Shown here piece after piece: positions 8,995 through 17,400 of a DNA stretch of 64,000 nucleotides. The position numbers were made by a program, and so were the translations under genes. The number at the start of each line of letters is the position of its first letter. The stretch's first letter is position 1. This DNA is from BPGX01 sp037447455 (lineage in GTDB: Bacteria; Bacteroidota; Bacteroidia; B-17B0; Aurantibacillaceae): contig JBBIGQ010000013.1 of the NCBI GenBank assembly GCA_037447455.1, forward strand, positions 1 through 64,000, read 5' to 3'. A model generated the notes under the pieces. The model saw nothing but the letters and a program-made list of their open reading frames with translations. It made no database searches and was not told the origin of the DNA.

Positions 8995-9025
8995 CAAAAG
9001 TAAACAATTTTTTATTTTGAAGCAA
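8995..9025 (-). promoter_or_regulatory. Promoter of the decayed toxin-antitoxin locus
   Basis: Minus strand: TTG at 9025-9023, 20-base spacer, TACTTTTG at 9002-8995, a full match to the Bacteroidota consensus. It lies 44 bases upstream of the antitoxin start. Its integrity contrasts with the broken genes behind it. Confidence 0.65.
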
Positions 9026-9119
9026 ATTCTATTAGTTTTTATCCATACCTGAGATTAAAAATTCTTGAGTGGATTATTGATTGCCAGTTTTAAACATGAA
9101 AAACAAACACAAATATTAG

Positions 9120-9503
9120 TCAATACTTCCGCTTTGAAAAGACGGCATTTCCTCGTTTTCGTTGTTTAGCCCGTTGTTTATTCAACTTTGCTTGTAATTT
9201 ATCTTTAAATACTTTATTTTTGGTTCTAAACCGGTGAAATAGCGAATGGTCATCTCTATGAGAACCTGGCGTCCTGTGATATACCCATCCGCCTGCGGTT
9301 ACTTTTTGCCCACCAAATATTTTAGCAAATAACCCCTTTTTCCTACTTCCTTTGGCAAAAGCATTGGCATTTCCTTTACTTTTACTGAACAAATGAAATT
9401 TTCCTCCTCTTTGATTCCGATGTTCTCTCTTCTTCCCACCTGTTTGCGCAGAAAGAAATGTAGCTATACATAAACCAATTATTACCAAAAAATACTTTTT
9501 CAT
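9120..9503 (-). CDS. Small exported, strongly basic protein of unknown function
   Basis: 127 aa. A clear signal peptide (MKKYFLVIIGLCIATFLSAQ) is followed by ~107 residues dominated by Lys, Arg, Gly and Phe, with no cysteine and no recognisable domain. The C-terminal half (KDKLQAKLNKQRAKQRKRG) looks helical and very basic. I do not recognise the family; proteins of this kind are common in Bacteroidota and might bind polyanions (LPS, DNA, cell wall), but that is a guess. It is expressed from its own promoter (9528-9557) and is divergent from the amidohydrolase-like gene. Confidence 0.75.
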   Translation of the reverse strand: MKKYFLVIIGLCIATFLSAQTGGKKREHRNQRGGKFHLFSKSKGNANAFAKGSRKKGLFAKIFGGQKVTAGGWVYHRTPGSHRDDHSLFHRFRTKNKVFKDKLQAKLNKQRAKQRKRGNAVFSKRKY

Positions 9504-9527
9504 AAAGAAGTTACGAAATATGTTTTA

Positions 9528-9557
9528 CAAAGGTAAGGATATTTTTTCAAAACACAA
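9528..9557 (-). promoter_or_regulatory. Promoter for the basic exported protein
   Basis: Minus strand: TTG at 9557-9555, 19-base spacer, TACCTTTG at 9535-9528, matching TTG-N(17-23)-TAnnTTTG. It lies about 25 bases upstream of the start at 9503. On the plus strand the same gap holds a -7-like TATTTTTG at 9615-9622 before the gene at 9645, without a well-placed -33 box. Confidence 0.6.
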
Positions 9558-9644
9558 GAAAAACTTTTTCCACAAAATCTTGTTAAGAAATATAGTCCTC
9601 AAGTTGAATTTGTTTATTTTTGCGTAATTAAAAACAAGCATCTA

Positions 9645-10913
9645 ATGAAAACATTTTTATTCAAAATAATTCTTTTGTTATCTATCTCTCTTACATTTGG
9701 ACAATCCAGTATTTTAATTAAAAACATTACCATTCACAATGGTAAAGGCGATAAACCATACATCGCTAATTTGTTAATAAAAAATCAATACATAGCTAAA
9801 ATTCAAACTTCATCCATTACTGAAACTACAGATACCATCATTGATGGTACGTCGTTGCATTTATATCCTGCACTTATTTCCTGCAATAACATTCTTGGTT
9901 TGCAAGAGGCCGAGGCAATTCGTCCCACTTCGGACTTTGCGGATATTGGCGATTTTAATCCACATTTGAGAACGCTTACTTCTTACAATACAGATAGTAA
10001 AATTTTACCAACGGTCTTTTCTAATGGCGTTTTATATACACAATGTACTCCCCGTGGGGGATTTATTGCTGGCACATCTGCTCTTGTCAAAACGAAAGCG
10101 TGGAATTGGGAAGATGCCGTTGTTGTGGAAGATGGTATTCACGTTTATATTCCGTCTGAATATGTTCAAAAAGGTTGGTGGGCAGAGCCCGATAAAACTG
10201 ACAAAAACGAAACCTTTCAACAAAACTTTAATAAACTAAAACTTTTTCTTAAACAAAGCAAAGAATATTATTTCTCTAACGACACGTCCACATTTAATCC
10301 ACGTTACGAAGCGATGAAACCCATCTGGAAAGGAACTAAAAACTGCTATCTGCACGCTCAAAAGAGTAAAGATATATTAAACGCTATTCAACTGGCACAG
10401 GAATTACAAATACCAAAAGTTGTACTGGTAGGATGCAAAGAAGTTTACAAAGTCATAGATATTTTGAAAAAATACCAATATCCTGTTGTATTGAGCCGCA
10501 TCAATGATTTACCCTCCAACACAGACGCTCCAATAAAAATTAATTTTGAATTGCCCGCCCTTCTTGAAAAAAATGGTATACTTTACACCATCAGCATGGC
10601 AGGTGATATGGAAGCCATGCAAAGCCGTAATCTTCCATTTGTCGCAGGAATGGCTGTTCCTTACGGACTCACCAGCGAACAAGCCCTGCGATGTATTACT
10701 TTAAATCCTGCTAAAATTTTAGGTATTGAAAAACAATTAGGAAGCATTGAAGAAGGAAAAATCGCCTCAGTTATTATTTCAAAAGGGAATATCTTAGAGC
10801 CCATGACTCATCAAATTGTCTCTATTATTTTAGAAGGTAAAATATATTCAGATAAAAATTTTCAAAATCAACTTTACGAAAGATATTTAGAAAAATATCA
10901 TCTAAAAAATTAA
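9645..10913 (+). CDS. Exported amidohydrolase-like protein with a degenerate metal site
   Basis: 422 aa with signal peptide (ends LTFGQ). The composite-domain beta strands (ILIKNITIHNGKG; C-terminal LGSIEEGKIASVIISKG) and the GLTSEQALRCITLNPAKILG block place it in the imidazolonepropionase-like amidohydrolases. The usual PGFIDxHxH motif is replaced by LYPALISCNNILGL, so the first two metal-ligand histidines are absent; a single His (YLHAQKS) remains in the centre. Such proteins are common in Bacteroidota, typically beside a longer catalytic paralogue that is not seen here. Probably not a hydrolase in the classical sense, or one with a rearranged site. It is followed after 6 bases by the next gene and is likely cotranscribed with it. 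Confidence 0.8.
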   Translation: MKTFLFKIILLLSISLTFGQSSILIKNITIHNGKGDKPYIANLLIKNQYIAKIQTSSITETTDTIIDGTSLHLYPALISCNNILGLQEAEAIRPTSDFADIGDFNPHLRTLTSYNTDSKILPTVFSNGVLYTQCTPRGGFIAGTSALVKTKAWNWEDAVVVEDGIHVYIPSEYVQKGWWAEPDKTDKNETFQQNFNKLKLFLKQSKEYYFSNDTSTFNPRYEAMKPIWKGTKNCYLHAQKSKDILNAIQLAQELQIPKVVLVGCKEVYKVIDILKKYQYPVVLSRINDLPSNTDAPIKINFELPALLEKNGILYTISMAGDMEAMQSRNLPFVAGMAVPYGLTSEQALRCITLNPAKILGIEKQLGSIEEGKIASVIISKGNILEPMTHQIVSIILEGKIYSDKNFQNQLYERYLEKYHLKN

Positions 10914-10919
10914 CATGCA

Positions 10920-12194
10920 ATGAGCAGTTCAATAAAACACATTGTTTTTTTTACTTCAATAATCTTATCAAACATTTCATGGGCATTTCAGATTTTAATA
11001 CCCATGGGTGATACGCAAAAAAATCATCTGAAAGCGTATGGTATTGCATATTGGACATTAAAGCAGGATGTAGAAATATACTGGCTTCTGAATTACAGAG
11101 GCGGAAGTTTTTTATTGCCCGGAAATAAAGCAATTGTCAACGAATGCAACATTCGTGGTGTAAGTTATGAAAGTATTTCGGACGCGCAAGCCAATGCCAT
11201 ACTTGCAGAAATTGCTCAACCCGAAGTGAATATGGATGCCATGAAATTAGAAAAAGCCCCCAAAATTGCGGTATATTCACCGAAGTCCAAACAACCATGG
11301 GATGATGCAGTAACGTTGGCACTTACTTATGCTGAAATTCCTTACGATGTTGTTTACGATGATGAAGTATTAAGTGGGGTCTTAAAAAATTATGACTGGT
11401 TGCACTTACACCACGAAGATTTTACCGGACAGTACGGAAGATTTTATGCTCAATACGGACATGCCGCGTGGTACAAACAACAAGTGAAAGAAAATGAAGA
11501 AATTGCAAAACGGTGGGGCTTTCAAAAAGTATCTCAACTCAAACTGGCAGTTGCCAAAAAAATTGATGAGTTTGTTGTCAACGGTGGTTTTATGTTTGCT
11601 ATGTGTAGTGCTACCGATAGTTATGATATAGCGCTGGCTGCAGAGGGTGTGGATATATGCGGAAGTGTTTATGATGGTGATCCGACTGATCCTGATATGA
11701 ATAAGAAACAGGATTATTCTAAGGGTTATGCTTTTGAAAACTATAAATTAAATCCCGATCCGCTGTTTTACGAATTTTCTGAAATTGACACATATTTTAC
11801 CCGTAATCAATATGGTGTTACCAAAGAAACAGATAAGTTTACTTTATTTGAATTTTCTGCCAAATGGGATCCGGTACCAACAATGTTATGTCAAAATCAT
11901 ACAAACGTTATTCAAGGTTTTTGGGGACAAACGGTGGCATTCAATAAAAATTTTTTGAAAAAAAATGTTTTAATTATGGGCGAAGCCAAAGCATTCAATG
12001 AAGCCCGTTATATTCATGGTGAAAGAGGAAAAGGGACTTGGACATTTTATGGCGGCCACGATCCGGAAGATTATATGCACAAGGTAGAAGATCCGCCTAC
12101 TGACTTGAATTTGCATCCTAATTCACCAGGTTATCGACTGATATTAAACAATGTTTTATTTCCTGCTGCAAAAAAGAAGAAACAGAAGACATAA
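10920..12194 (+). CDS. Conserved exported Bacteroidota protein (often labelled asparagine synthetase B)
   Basis: 424 aa; N-terminal hydrophobic leader ending ISWA, so exported. The body contains blocks I recognise as strongly conserved in Bacteroidota (DTQKNHLKAYG; WLLNYRGGSFLLP; SPKSKQPWDDAVTLALTYAE; DWLHLHHEDFTGQYG; GEAKAFNEARYIHGERGKG; FYGGHDPEDY). Database labels such as asparagine synthetase B are, in my view, unsupported: no AsnB N-terminal Cys or PP-loop is visible. The alternating strand/helix look and GGF-FAMCSAT suggest a class I glutamine-amidotransferase-like fold, which is inference. Function unknown. It lies 6 bases after the amidohydrolase-like gene and is followed by a hairpin terminator. 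Confidence 0.78.
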   Translation: MSSSIKHIVFFTSIILSNISWAFQILIPMGDTQKNHLKAYGIAYWTLKQDVEIYWLLNYRGGSFLLPGNKAIVNECNIRGVSYESISDAQANAILAEIAQPEVNMDAMKLEKAPKIAVYSPKSKQPWDDAVTLALTYAEIPYDVVYDDEVLSGVLKNYDWLHLHHEDFTGQYGRFYAQYGHAAWYKQQVKENEEIAKRWGFQKVSQLKLAVAKKIDEFVVNGGFMFAMCSATDSYDIALAAEGVDICGSVYDGDPTDPDMNKKQDYSKGYAFENYKLNPDPLFYEFSEIDTYFTRNQYGVTKETDKFTLFEFSAKWDPVPTMLCQNHTNVIQGFWGQTVAFNKNFLKKNVLIMGEAKAFNEARYIHGERGKGTWTFYGGHDPEDYMHKVEDPPTDLNLHPNSPGYRLILNNVLFPAAKKKKQKT

Positions 12195-12218
12195 ACAGGT
12201 TATTCAACGGCTGTTTTT
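12193..12218 (+). terminator. Probable intrinsic terminator after the exported protein gene
   Basis: AAACAG at 12193-12198 pairs with CTGTTT at 12211-12216, with an inner GTT/AAC stem around ATTC and a GG bulge; a T tract follows to 12218. The stem overlaps the stop codon. The convergent hmgA ends at 12234. Confidence 0.5.
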
Positions 12219-12233
12219 ATTTACAGTGTTTTT

Positions 12234-13391
12234 CTATTCTACCCAAGATTTATAGTATTTTCCATCGTCTATATGTATGGCGTGTTCCGTAATCATCAAA
12301 GGATGAAAGGTGTCAATCATGACGGCTAATTCTTTGGTTTCTTTTTGTCCGATGCTTCGTTCCATTGCGCCGGGCGCCGGTCCATGAGGTATTCCTTTTG
12401 GGTGCAAGGTAATATGGCCCTGCTGAATATTGTTTCTGCTCATAAAATCTCCGTCTACATAATACAATACCTCATCGCTATCAATATTGCTGTGATTGTA
12501 TGGTGCAGGTATCGACAGCGGATGAAAGTCATACAGACGAGGAACAAAAGAACATACCACTAATGCAGAGGTTTCAAAAGTTTGATGAATAGGTGGTGGC
12601 AGGTGAACACGTCCCACGATGGGTTCAAAATTAAAAATTGAAACCCCCCATGGATAATTATATCCGTCCCAACCCACTACATCAAAAGGATGTGTGGCAT
12701 AAATTATTTCAAAAATCTGATGCTGTTTTTTAACTTTGATTAAAAAGTCCCCTTTTTCATTAATAGGATTTAAATGTTGAGGTAATTTAAAATCTCTCTC
12801 ACAAAAGGGCGAATGTTCTAGTAATTGTCCTACTGAGTTTTTGTATCGTTTAGGGGTATAGATAGCTTGATGGCTTTCCAGATAAAGTATTCTGTTTTCA
12901 CTGGTTTCAAAATGAATCTGATAGATCATCCCTCTTGGAATAATCAGGTAGTCACCGTATTCAAAAGGAATGTCCCCCATAAAAGTTTTGAGTGTTCCTT
13001 TACCTTTGTGAATAAAAAGCATTTCATCCGCATCAGCGTTTTTGTAAAAATAATTCGTAAGAGATTGGGTCGGTGCGGCTACACCAATGATACAATCCTG
13101 ATTGAGTAGTAAAGGGACACGGCTTTCAAGAAAATCTGCTGTTGGTTTTACCTGAAAAGTAGAAAGCAATAATGGTTTGATATTATTGTGTACAGCAATT
13201 TTTGGTTCAACAGAATAAGATGTAACTATTTCTTTAATTTGTGTAGGCCGGTGAATATGGTACAATAAAGAAGACATCCCTGAAAATCCTTCTGTTCCAA
13301 ATAATTGCTCATAATACAATTTTCCTTCTGGTGATTTAAACACAATATGTCTTTTAGAAGGTATGTTTCCTAATTTGTGATAGATGGGCAT
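12234..13391 (-). CDS. hmgA: Homogentisate 1,2-dioxygenase
   Basis: 385 aa. Opens the ring of homogentisate to maleylacetoacetate in tyrosine/phenylalanine degradation, using a non-haem Fe(II). Family hallmarks: N-terminal cupin with FGDIPFEYGDYLIIPRGM-type motif (here FMGDIPFEYGDYLIIPRGM), GWDGYNYPWGVSIFNFEP, HLPPPIHQTFE, and the iron site region YNHSNIDSDEVLYYVDGDF (His and Glu ligands) followed by HPKGIPHGPAPG (His ligand). It is shorter than eukaryotic enzymes (~440 aa) but normal for the bacterial short form. It stands alone: no fumarylacetoacetase, maleylacetoacetate isomerase or HPPD is in the window. A -7 box and an FNR/CRP-like palindrome lie upstream. Confidence 0.92.
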   Translation of the reverse strand: MPIYHKLGNIPSKRHIVFKSPEGKLYYEQLFGTEGFSGMSSLLYHIHRPTQIKEIVTSYSVEPKIAVHNNIKPLLLSTFQVKPTADFLESRVPLLLNQDCIIGVAAPTQSLTNYFYKNADADEMLFIHKGKGTLKTFMGDIPFEYGDYLIIPRGMIYQIHFETSENRILYLESHQAIYTPKRYKNSVGQLLEHSPFCERDFKLPQHLNPINEKGDFLIKVKKQHQIFEIIYATHPFDVVGWDGYNYPWGVSIFNFEPIVGRVHLPPPIHQTFETSALVVCSFVPRLYDFHPLSIPAPYNHSNIDSDEVLYYVDGDFMSRNNIQQGHITLHPKGIPHGPAPGAMERSIGQKETKELAVMIDTFHPLMITEHAIHIDDGKYYKSWVE

Positions 13392-13405
13392 ATATTTTTT
13401 ACGGA

Positions 13406-13453
13406 CAAATTTAAATAATTCTTAAGGCAATAAAAAATATGATTTTTATCATA
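13406..13453 (-). promoter_or_regulatory. Probable hmgA promoter region with an FNR/CRP-like palindrome
   Basis: On the minus strand TAAATTTG at 13413-13406 is a -7 box; the nearest TTG (13430-13428) is only 14 bases away, so the -33 element is poor. Just upstream, TATGAT-TTTT-ATCATA at 13438-13453 is a perfect palindrome containing TGAT-N4-ATCA, the core of FNR-type sites. Its centre lies roughly 45 bases upstream of the expected start of transcription, suitable for an activator that compensates for the weak -33. Binding is inferred. The rest of the 13392-13656 gap shows no gene. Confidence 0.35.
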
Positions 13454-13656
13454 AAACAAATACTGCAAGAGTAGGATGGTGTTAGAGTAACAATTTGTAA
13501 AATTAATTTATCTATGATGGAAATAAAGAAACATTTCAAATGTAGATAATTCAGTTTATTGGCTCTTGATATGGATAAGTCATAACTAACTTATTTTACG
13601 AGCAAAGAATAACGACATAAAATAGGAGATATTTACTTGACAAGTTCTATGCCTTT

Positions 13657-14016
13657 TTATTCTTTCCAATCTATTCGCTCTACCATTAATATGGCGTGGT
13701 GTGGAAGAATGTAGTATTTTTTCTCGTTGTAAAAAATTTCAATAGCCGAATTTATTAGGAATAATGCTAAATCCCCCACCTTTACTTGTAATGGAATGTA
13801 TTTAATCTGTTCTTGCGCTTCTTTCCAGGGTTCATCATTTTCTGCAGGAAAAGGTATAGGATAACCCGGACCTACTTTTACTACATATCCTTTTTGAACT
13901 TTCTCTTTATCTTGCACAGTAGGGGGTAAATATAAACCTGAACCTGTTTTTTCTGGTGGCGAAATAGGGTCAATTAAAATTTTATCTCCAATAAGCTGAA
14001 TGTTATCTAACGGCAT
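13657..14016 (-). CDS. GroES-like co-chaperone (Cpn10 family), divergent copy
   Basis: 119 aa, longer than canonical GroES (~95). It shows the Cpn10 pattern: LIGDKILIDPISPPEKTGSG (beta-barrel start and mobile-loop region), LYLPPT, VVKVGPGYPIPFPAE, VKVGDLALF and a C-terminal ILPHHAILMVER. The central insert (NDEPWKEAQEQIKYIPLQ) is not in standard GroES. No groEL is adjacent. It is the last gene of the uppS-bamA-groES-like run, starting 11 bases after the bamA stop. Inference: a second, specialised Cpn10, perhaps acting with the envelope-biogenesis genes it travels with, or a GroES-fold protein that no longer binds GroEL. Confidence 0.8.
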   Translation of the reverse strand: MPLDNIQLIGDKILIDPISPPEKTGSGLYLPPTVQDKEKVQKGYVVKVGPGYPIPFPAENDEPWKEAQEQIKYIPLQVKVGDLALFLINSAIEIFYNEKKYYILPHHAILMVERIDWKE

Positions 14017-14027
14017 TATTTTATGTT

Positions 14028-16598
14028 TTAAAGTTCACCTAAAAAGCCGCCTATTGTAAAATGAAATTGCCCTTTGCCATTACCAATACCTGGGCTTCCC
14101 GGCACATTATCAAAGCCCCAACCATAATCCAATCCTAATAATCCAAACATTGGCAGGAATAATCTTAAACCAATCCCTGCACTTCTTTTGACTGAAAAAG
14201 GATTAAAGTATTTGAAGTTAGAAAAAGCATTGCCGGCTTCTGCAAATCCTAAAACAAAAATGGTGGCTTGTGGGTTTAAGGTGAGCGGATAACGGAGTTC
14301 CATAATGTAACGCGTTACAATAGGAGAACCAAAATTATCCGAAATTGAGTTATCTGGATAACCCCTTAAAGCGATAATTTCACGTGACACAAAATTCCGA
14401 AAACCACTTAGTCCACTACCACCAAGGAAAAAACGTTCAAAAGGAGAAAAGCCGATCTCTTTTCTGTAGTAAGCCAAAAATCCCCATCCCATTTTTAATC
14501 GCAATACCAGATTTCTGGCTTCTTTCCCTTCTGCCGCTTTTTTGTTAGTAATTTGTGTAAACCATTCTGCCGTGAACTTGTATTTTTGATATTCAATAAA
14601 TTTATATTTTTCTTGAGAGTTTAAATCAGATAAATTTTTATTTTGAAAAACAAAATAAGAATAAGGAGGGGTCCATTGTCCGGTCAGAGATATGTTAGAC
14701 CCATTTTTAGGGAAAATAGGAGCATCTACTGAATTTCTGGAAATATTGAACGAAAAATGAAAATCGTTAGCATAGCCGGTATTAAGCCCCTGAAAAAGTG
14801 AATAATTATTGAGATGATAATAATTGTAATTAAAAGAAGTATAAATCTGAAAATAATCATCCGGCCACTTTAAACGTTTTCCAAAGCCAACAGAGCTTCC
14901 GATAATATCCATAAATTGAGCAGTAGGGTTGTCTATTTTTTTACCGTCTACTTTAATTTTCTTTTTAACGCCTAAAGGAGCAAACGAAGTAAAGAATACT
15001 GTACCGGTTAATGAATTAGGTCTTTTTCCACCCAGCCAAGGTTCTGTGAAAGAGATATTATACGATTGATAAAAGGTGCCATTGGTTTGTGCCTGAATAC
15101 TGAGGCGTTGACCATCACCACTGGGCAAGGGCATCCAGGCGTCTTTTTTGAAAAGGTTTCGAGCGGAGAAGTTATTAAACACTACCCCTAATGTTCCTAA
15201 CACTCTTCCGCCACCCCATCCGCCAGACAATTGCAATTGGTCATTGGGTTTTTCTTCCAAAGTATATTCTAAATCTACTGTGCCTTCTGCCGGATTAGGA
15301 GTTGGGTTAACGCCAAATTTCTCAGGGTCAAAGTATCCCAATTGTGATAATTCTCTTTGTGTGCGAATAATGTCAGAGCGGCGAAATAATTGCCCTGGTC
15401 GTGTACGAATTTCCCGATAAATTACTTTATCGTTGGTTTTATCGTTACCTTTTATGTTTACTTTATTGATAATGGCTTGTTTGCCTTCATAAATATGGAT
15501 GTCAAAATCTATAGTATCGTTCCGAACCTCACGCTCTTTGGGTTGTACCTGAAAAAATAAATAACCGTCGTCCATATAAAGCGATGAAATATCAAAACCA
15601 TTGGGGTTCATATAGAGTTTTTGATCTAATTTTTGCTGATTAAATATCTCGCCTTCTTTGATATTGAGTATTGTGTCTAATTGTCCACTTCTATATTTGG
15701 CATTGCCGTACCAATAGAATTTTCCAAAGTAATAACGGTGTCCTTCTTCGATGTGAATGTCTATATTCACTTTGTATTTATCTATAAAGTACACAGTGTC
15801 TTTGATAATTCTTGCATCACGATAACCGCTGGCATTGTATTTTTCAATAATGTTGGGCAAATCTTTTTCAAGATTTTCTGCTAAATATTTCCCGGAATTA
15901 AAAGGATTCCACCAGCGTTTCCGTTTAGTTTCTTTCATAGTGCGTCTAAGTTTTCCATTAGCTAACACGTTATTTCCATAAAAGTTAATGTCTTGAACGC
16001 GAACTTTTTTCCCTTTATTAATTTTGATGTAAAGTATAATGTGTGGTGTTTTGCTCAGTTTATCTGGCTCCTGTGTAATTTCAACATCTGCAAAATAATA
16101 ACCTTTGTTGATGTAATATTCTTTAATGGTATTTTTGACATTGCCTATGGTGTAATCGGTAATAATTTTTTCACGAATTAAACGGATTTTTTCCCGAATA
16201 TCATCTGCTTCGTGTTTTTTGATTTTTCCCATAAAAGTAAATTTTGAAAGGCGAGGTTTTTCTTGAACGACTATTCTTAAAAAAACATCGTTTTCTTTTA
16301 TTTTATCAATGTAAATTTTTACATCGTCAAACATCCCTTGTTTCATCAGGTTTTTGATAGCGTCTGTTGTTTTATCACCGGGAATTTGAATGACATCTCC
16401 AACAGATAAGCCCGTTAGATACCGTAACACGTTTTTGTCAATGGTTTCTGCTCCTTCTATCTCAATGCCGCCAATCGTATATTTTTTAGGTGGGTTTTGA
16501 TAGAGGTCATCTATGCTATTATTTTGAGAGAATAGGAGGCCAGTAGAGAGTATAAAAAATAATACTATCAGATGTTTATTGAAAGATTTCTCAAACAT
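14028..16598 (-). CDS. bamA: Outer membrane protein assembly factor BamA
   Basis: About 856 aa from the ATG at 16598, which starts a clean signal peptide (ends LLFSQ); an in-frame upstream ATG at 16652 would overlap uppS by 41 bp and put 18 residues before the signal. Five POTRA domains (about 35-450; for example KYTIGGIEIEGAETIDKNVL and VNIKGNDKTNDKVIYREIRT) precede a 16-strand barrel. The LRGY motif near residue 765 is the conserved lock motif ([VI]RG[FY]) of the Omp85 family. BamA folds and inserts beta-barrel proteins into the outer membrane. The order uppS-bamA is conserved in Bacteroidota; the periplasmic chaperone Skp/OmpH gene that often follows is absent here, and a GroES-like gene takes its place. 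Confidence 0.93.
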   Translation of the reverse strand: MFEKSFNKHLIVLFFILSTGLLFSQNNSIDDLYQNPPKKYTIGGIEIEGAETIDKNVLRYLTGLSVGDVIQIPGDKTTDAIKNLMKQGMFDDVKIYIDKIKENDVFLRIVVQEKPRLSKFTFMGKIKKHEADDIREKIRLIREKIITDYTIGNVKNTIKEYYINKGYYFADVEITQEPDKLSKTPHIILYIKINKGKKVRVQDINFYGNNVLANGKLRRTMKETKRKRWWNPFNSGKYLAENLEKDLPNIIEKYNASGYRDARIIKDTVYFIDKYKVNIDIHIEEGHRYYFGKFYWYGNAKYRSGQLDTILNIKEGEIFNQQKLDQKLYMNPNGFDISSLYMDDGYLFFQVQPKEREVRNDTIDFDIHIYEGKQAIINKVNIKGNDKTNDKVIYREIRTRPGQLFRRSDIIRTQRELSQLGYFDPEKFGVNPTPNPAEGTVDLEYTLEEKPNDQLQLSGGWGGGRVLGTLGVVFNNFSARNLFKKDAWMPLPSGDGQRLSIQAQTNGTFYQSYNISFTEPWLGGKRPNSLTGTVFFTSFAPLGVKKKIKVDGKKIDNPTAQFMDIIGSSVGFGKRLKWPDDYFQIYTSFNYNYYHLNNYSLFQGLNTGYANDFHFSFNISRNSVDAPIFPKNGSNISLTGQWTPPYSYFVFQNKNLSDLNSQEKYKFIEYQKYKFTAEWFTQITNKKAAEGKEARNLVLRLKMGWGFLAYYRKEIGFSPFERFFLGGSGLSGFRNFVSREIIALRGYPDNSISDNFGSPIVTRYIMELRYPLTLNPQATIFVLGFAEAGNAFSNFKYFNPFSVKRSAGIGLRLFLPMFGLLGLDYGWGFDNVPGSPGIGNGKGQFHFTIGGFLGEL

Positions 16599-16611
16599 AA
16601 ATGGCAATAAT

Positions 16612-17367
16612 TTAAGATGAATGGTTTTGAATTTGTTCACTGGTTTTTCCAAATCGTCGTTCTCTTTTTTGAAAATCTATAATAGCTTTGTAAAACTCTT
16701 CTTTTGTAAATTCAGGCCAATACAAAGGCGTAAAATAAAACTCTGCATAAGCGGCTTGCCACAATAAAAAATTACTGATTCTATATTCTCCGCTTGTACG
16801 AATAATGAGTTCAGGCTCCGGGAGATGGGCTGTATTGAGATGTTCCTGAATCGTTTGTTCGTTGATTCCATCAATGGATAATAAATTGCTTTTTACTTTC
16901 TCTGCAATTTTTTTGCAGGCCTGCGTAATTTCCCATTTAGAGGAATAACTTAATGCTAATGTAAGAACGAGTTGAGTATTATTTTTTGTTTTTTCAATAG
17001 AATCTTTTAGGGACAATTGACATTTTTCAGGTAAGGAAGAGATATTGCCAATAGTGTTTAATCGGATATTATTTTGCATTAATTCCGGCACTTCTTTTTC
17101 TATGGCAAACACTAAGAGCTCCATCAAGGCATCTACTTCGTGTGGAGGTCTTTTCCAGTTTTCAATGCTGAAAGCATAAAGTGTCAGATATTTAACGCCA
17201 CATTCTATACTGGCTTTAACAGCATTTCTTACGGATTCAATACCGGCTTTATGTCCTTCAATACGGTCTTTACCTTGTTTTTTAGCCCAGCGGCCATTCC
17301 CATCCATAATAATAGCGACGTGGGCAGGTACTTTTTCTTTTTGGATATGTTGTGAGACATTAAGCAT
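16612..17367 (-). CDS. uppS: Isoprenyl (undecaprenyl) diphosphate synthase
   Basis: 251 aa. Condenses isopentenyl diphosphates in cis onto farnesyl diphosphate to give the C55 lipid carrier for peptidoglycan and O-antigen. Family motifs: HVAIIMDGNGRWAKKQG near the N-terminus (catalytic Asp and diphosphate-binding Arg), GHKAGIESVR, YLTLYAFSIENWKRP, and PEPELIIRTSGEYRISNFLLW towards the C-terminus. It is the first gene of the uppS-bamA-groES-like run. A -7 box TACATTTG lies at 17392-17385 on the minus strand. Confidence 0.95.
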   Translation of the reverse strand: MLNVSQHIQKEKVPAHVAIIMDGNGRWAKKQGKDRIEGHKAGIESVRNAVKASIECGVKYLTLYAFSIENWKRPPHEVDALMELLVFAIEKEVPELMQNNIRLNTIGNISSLPEKCQLSLKDSIEKTKNNTQLVLTLALSYSSKWEITQACKKIAEKVKSNLLSIDGINEQTIQEHLNTAHLPEPELIIRTSGEYRISNFLLWQAAYAEFYFTPLYWPEFTKEEFYKAIIDFQKRERRFGKTSEQIQNHSS

Positions 17368-17400
17368 TTGTTAAAATTGACCTGCAAATGTAAGTTTTAT

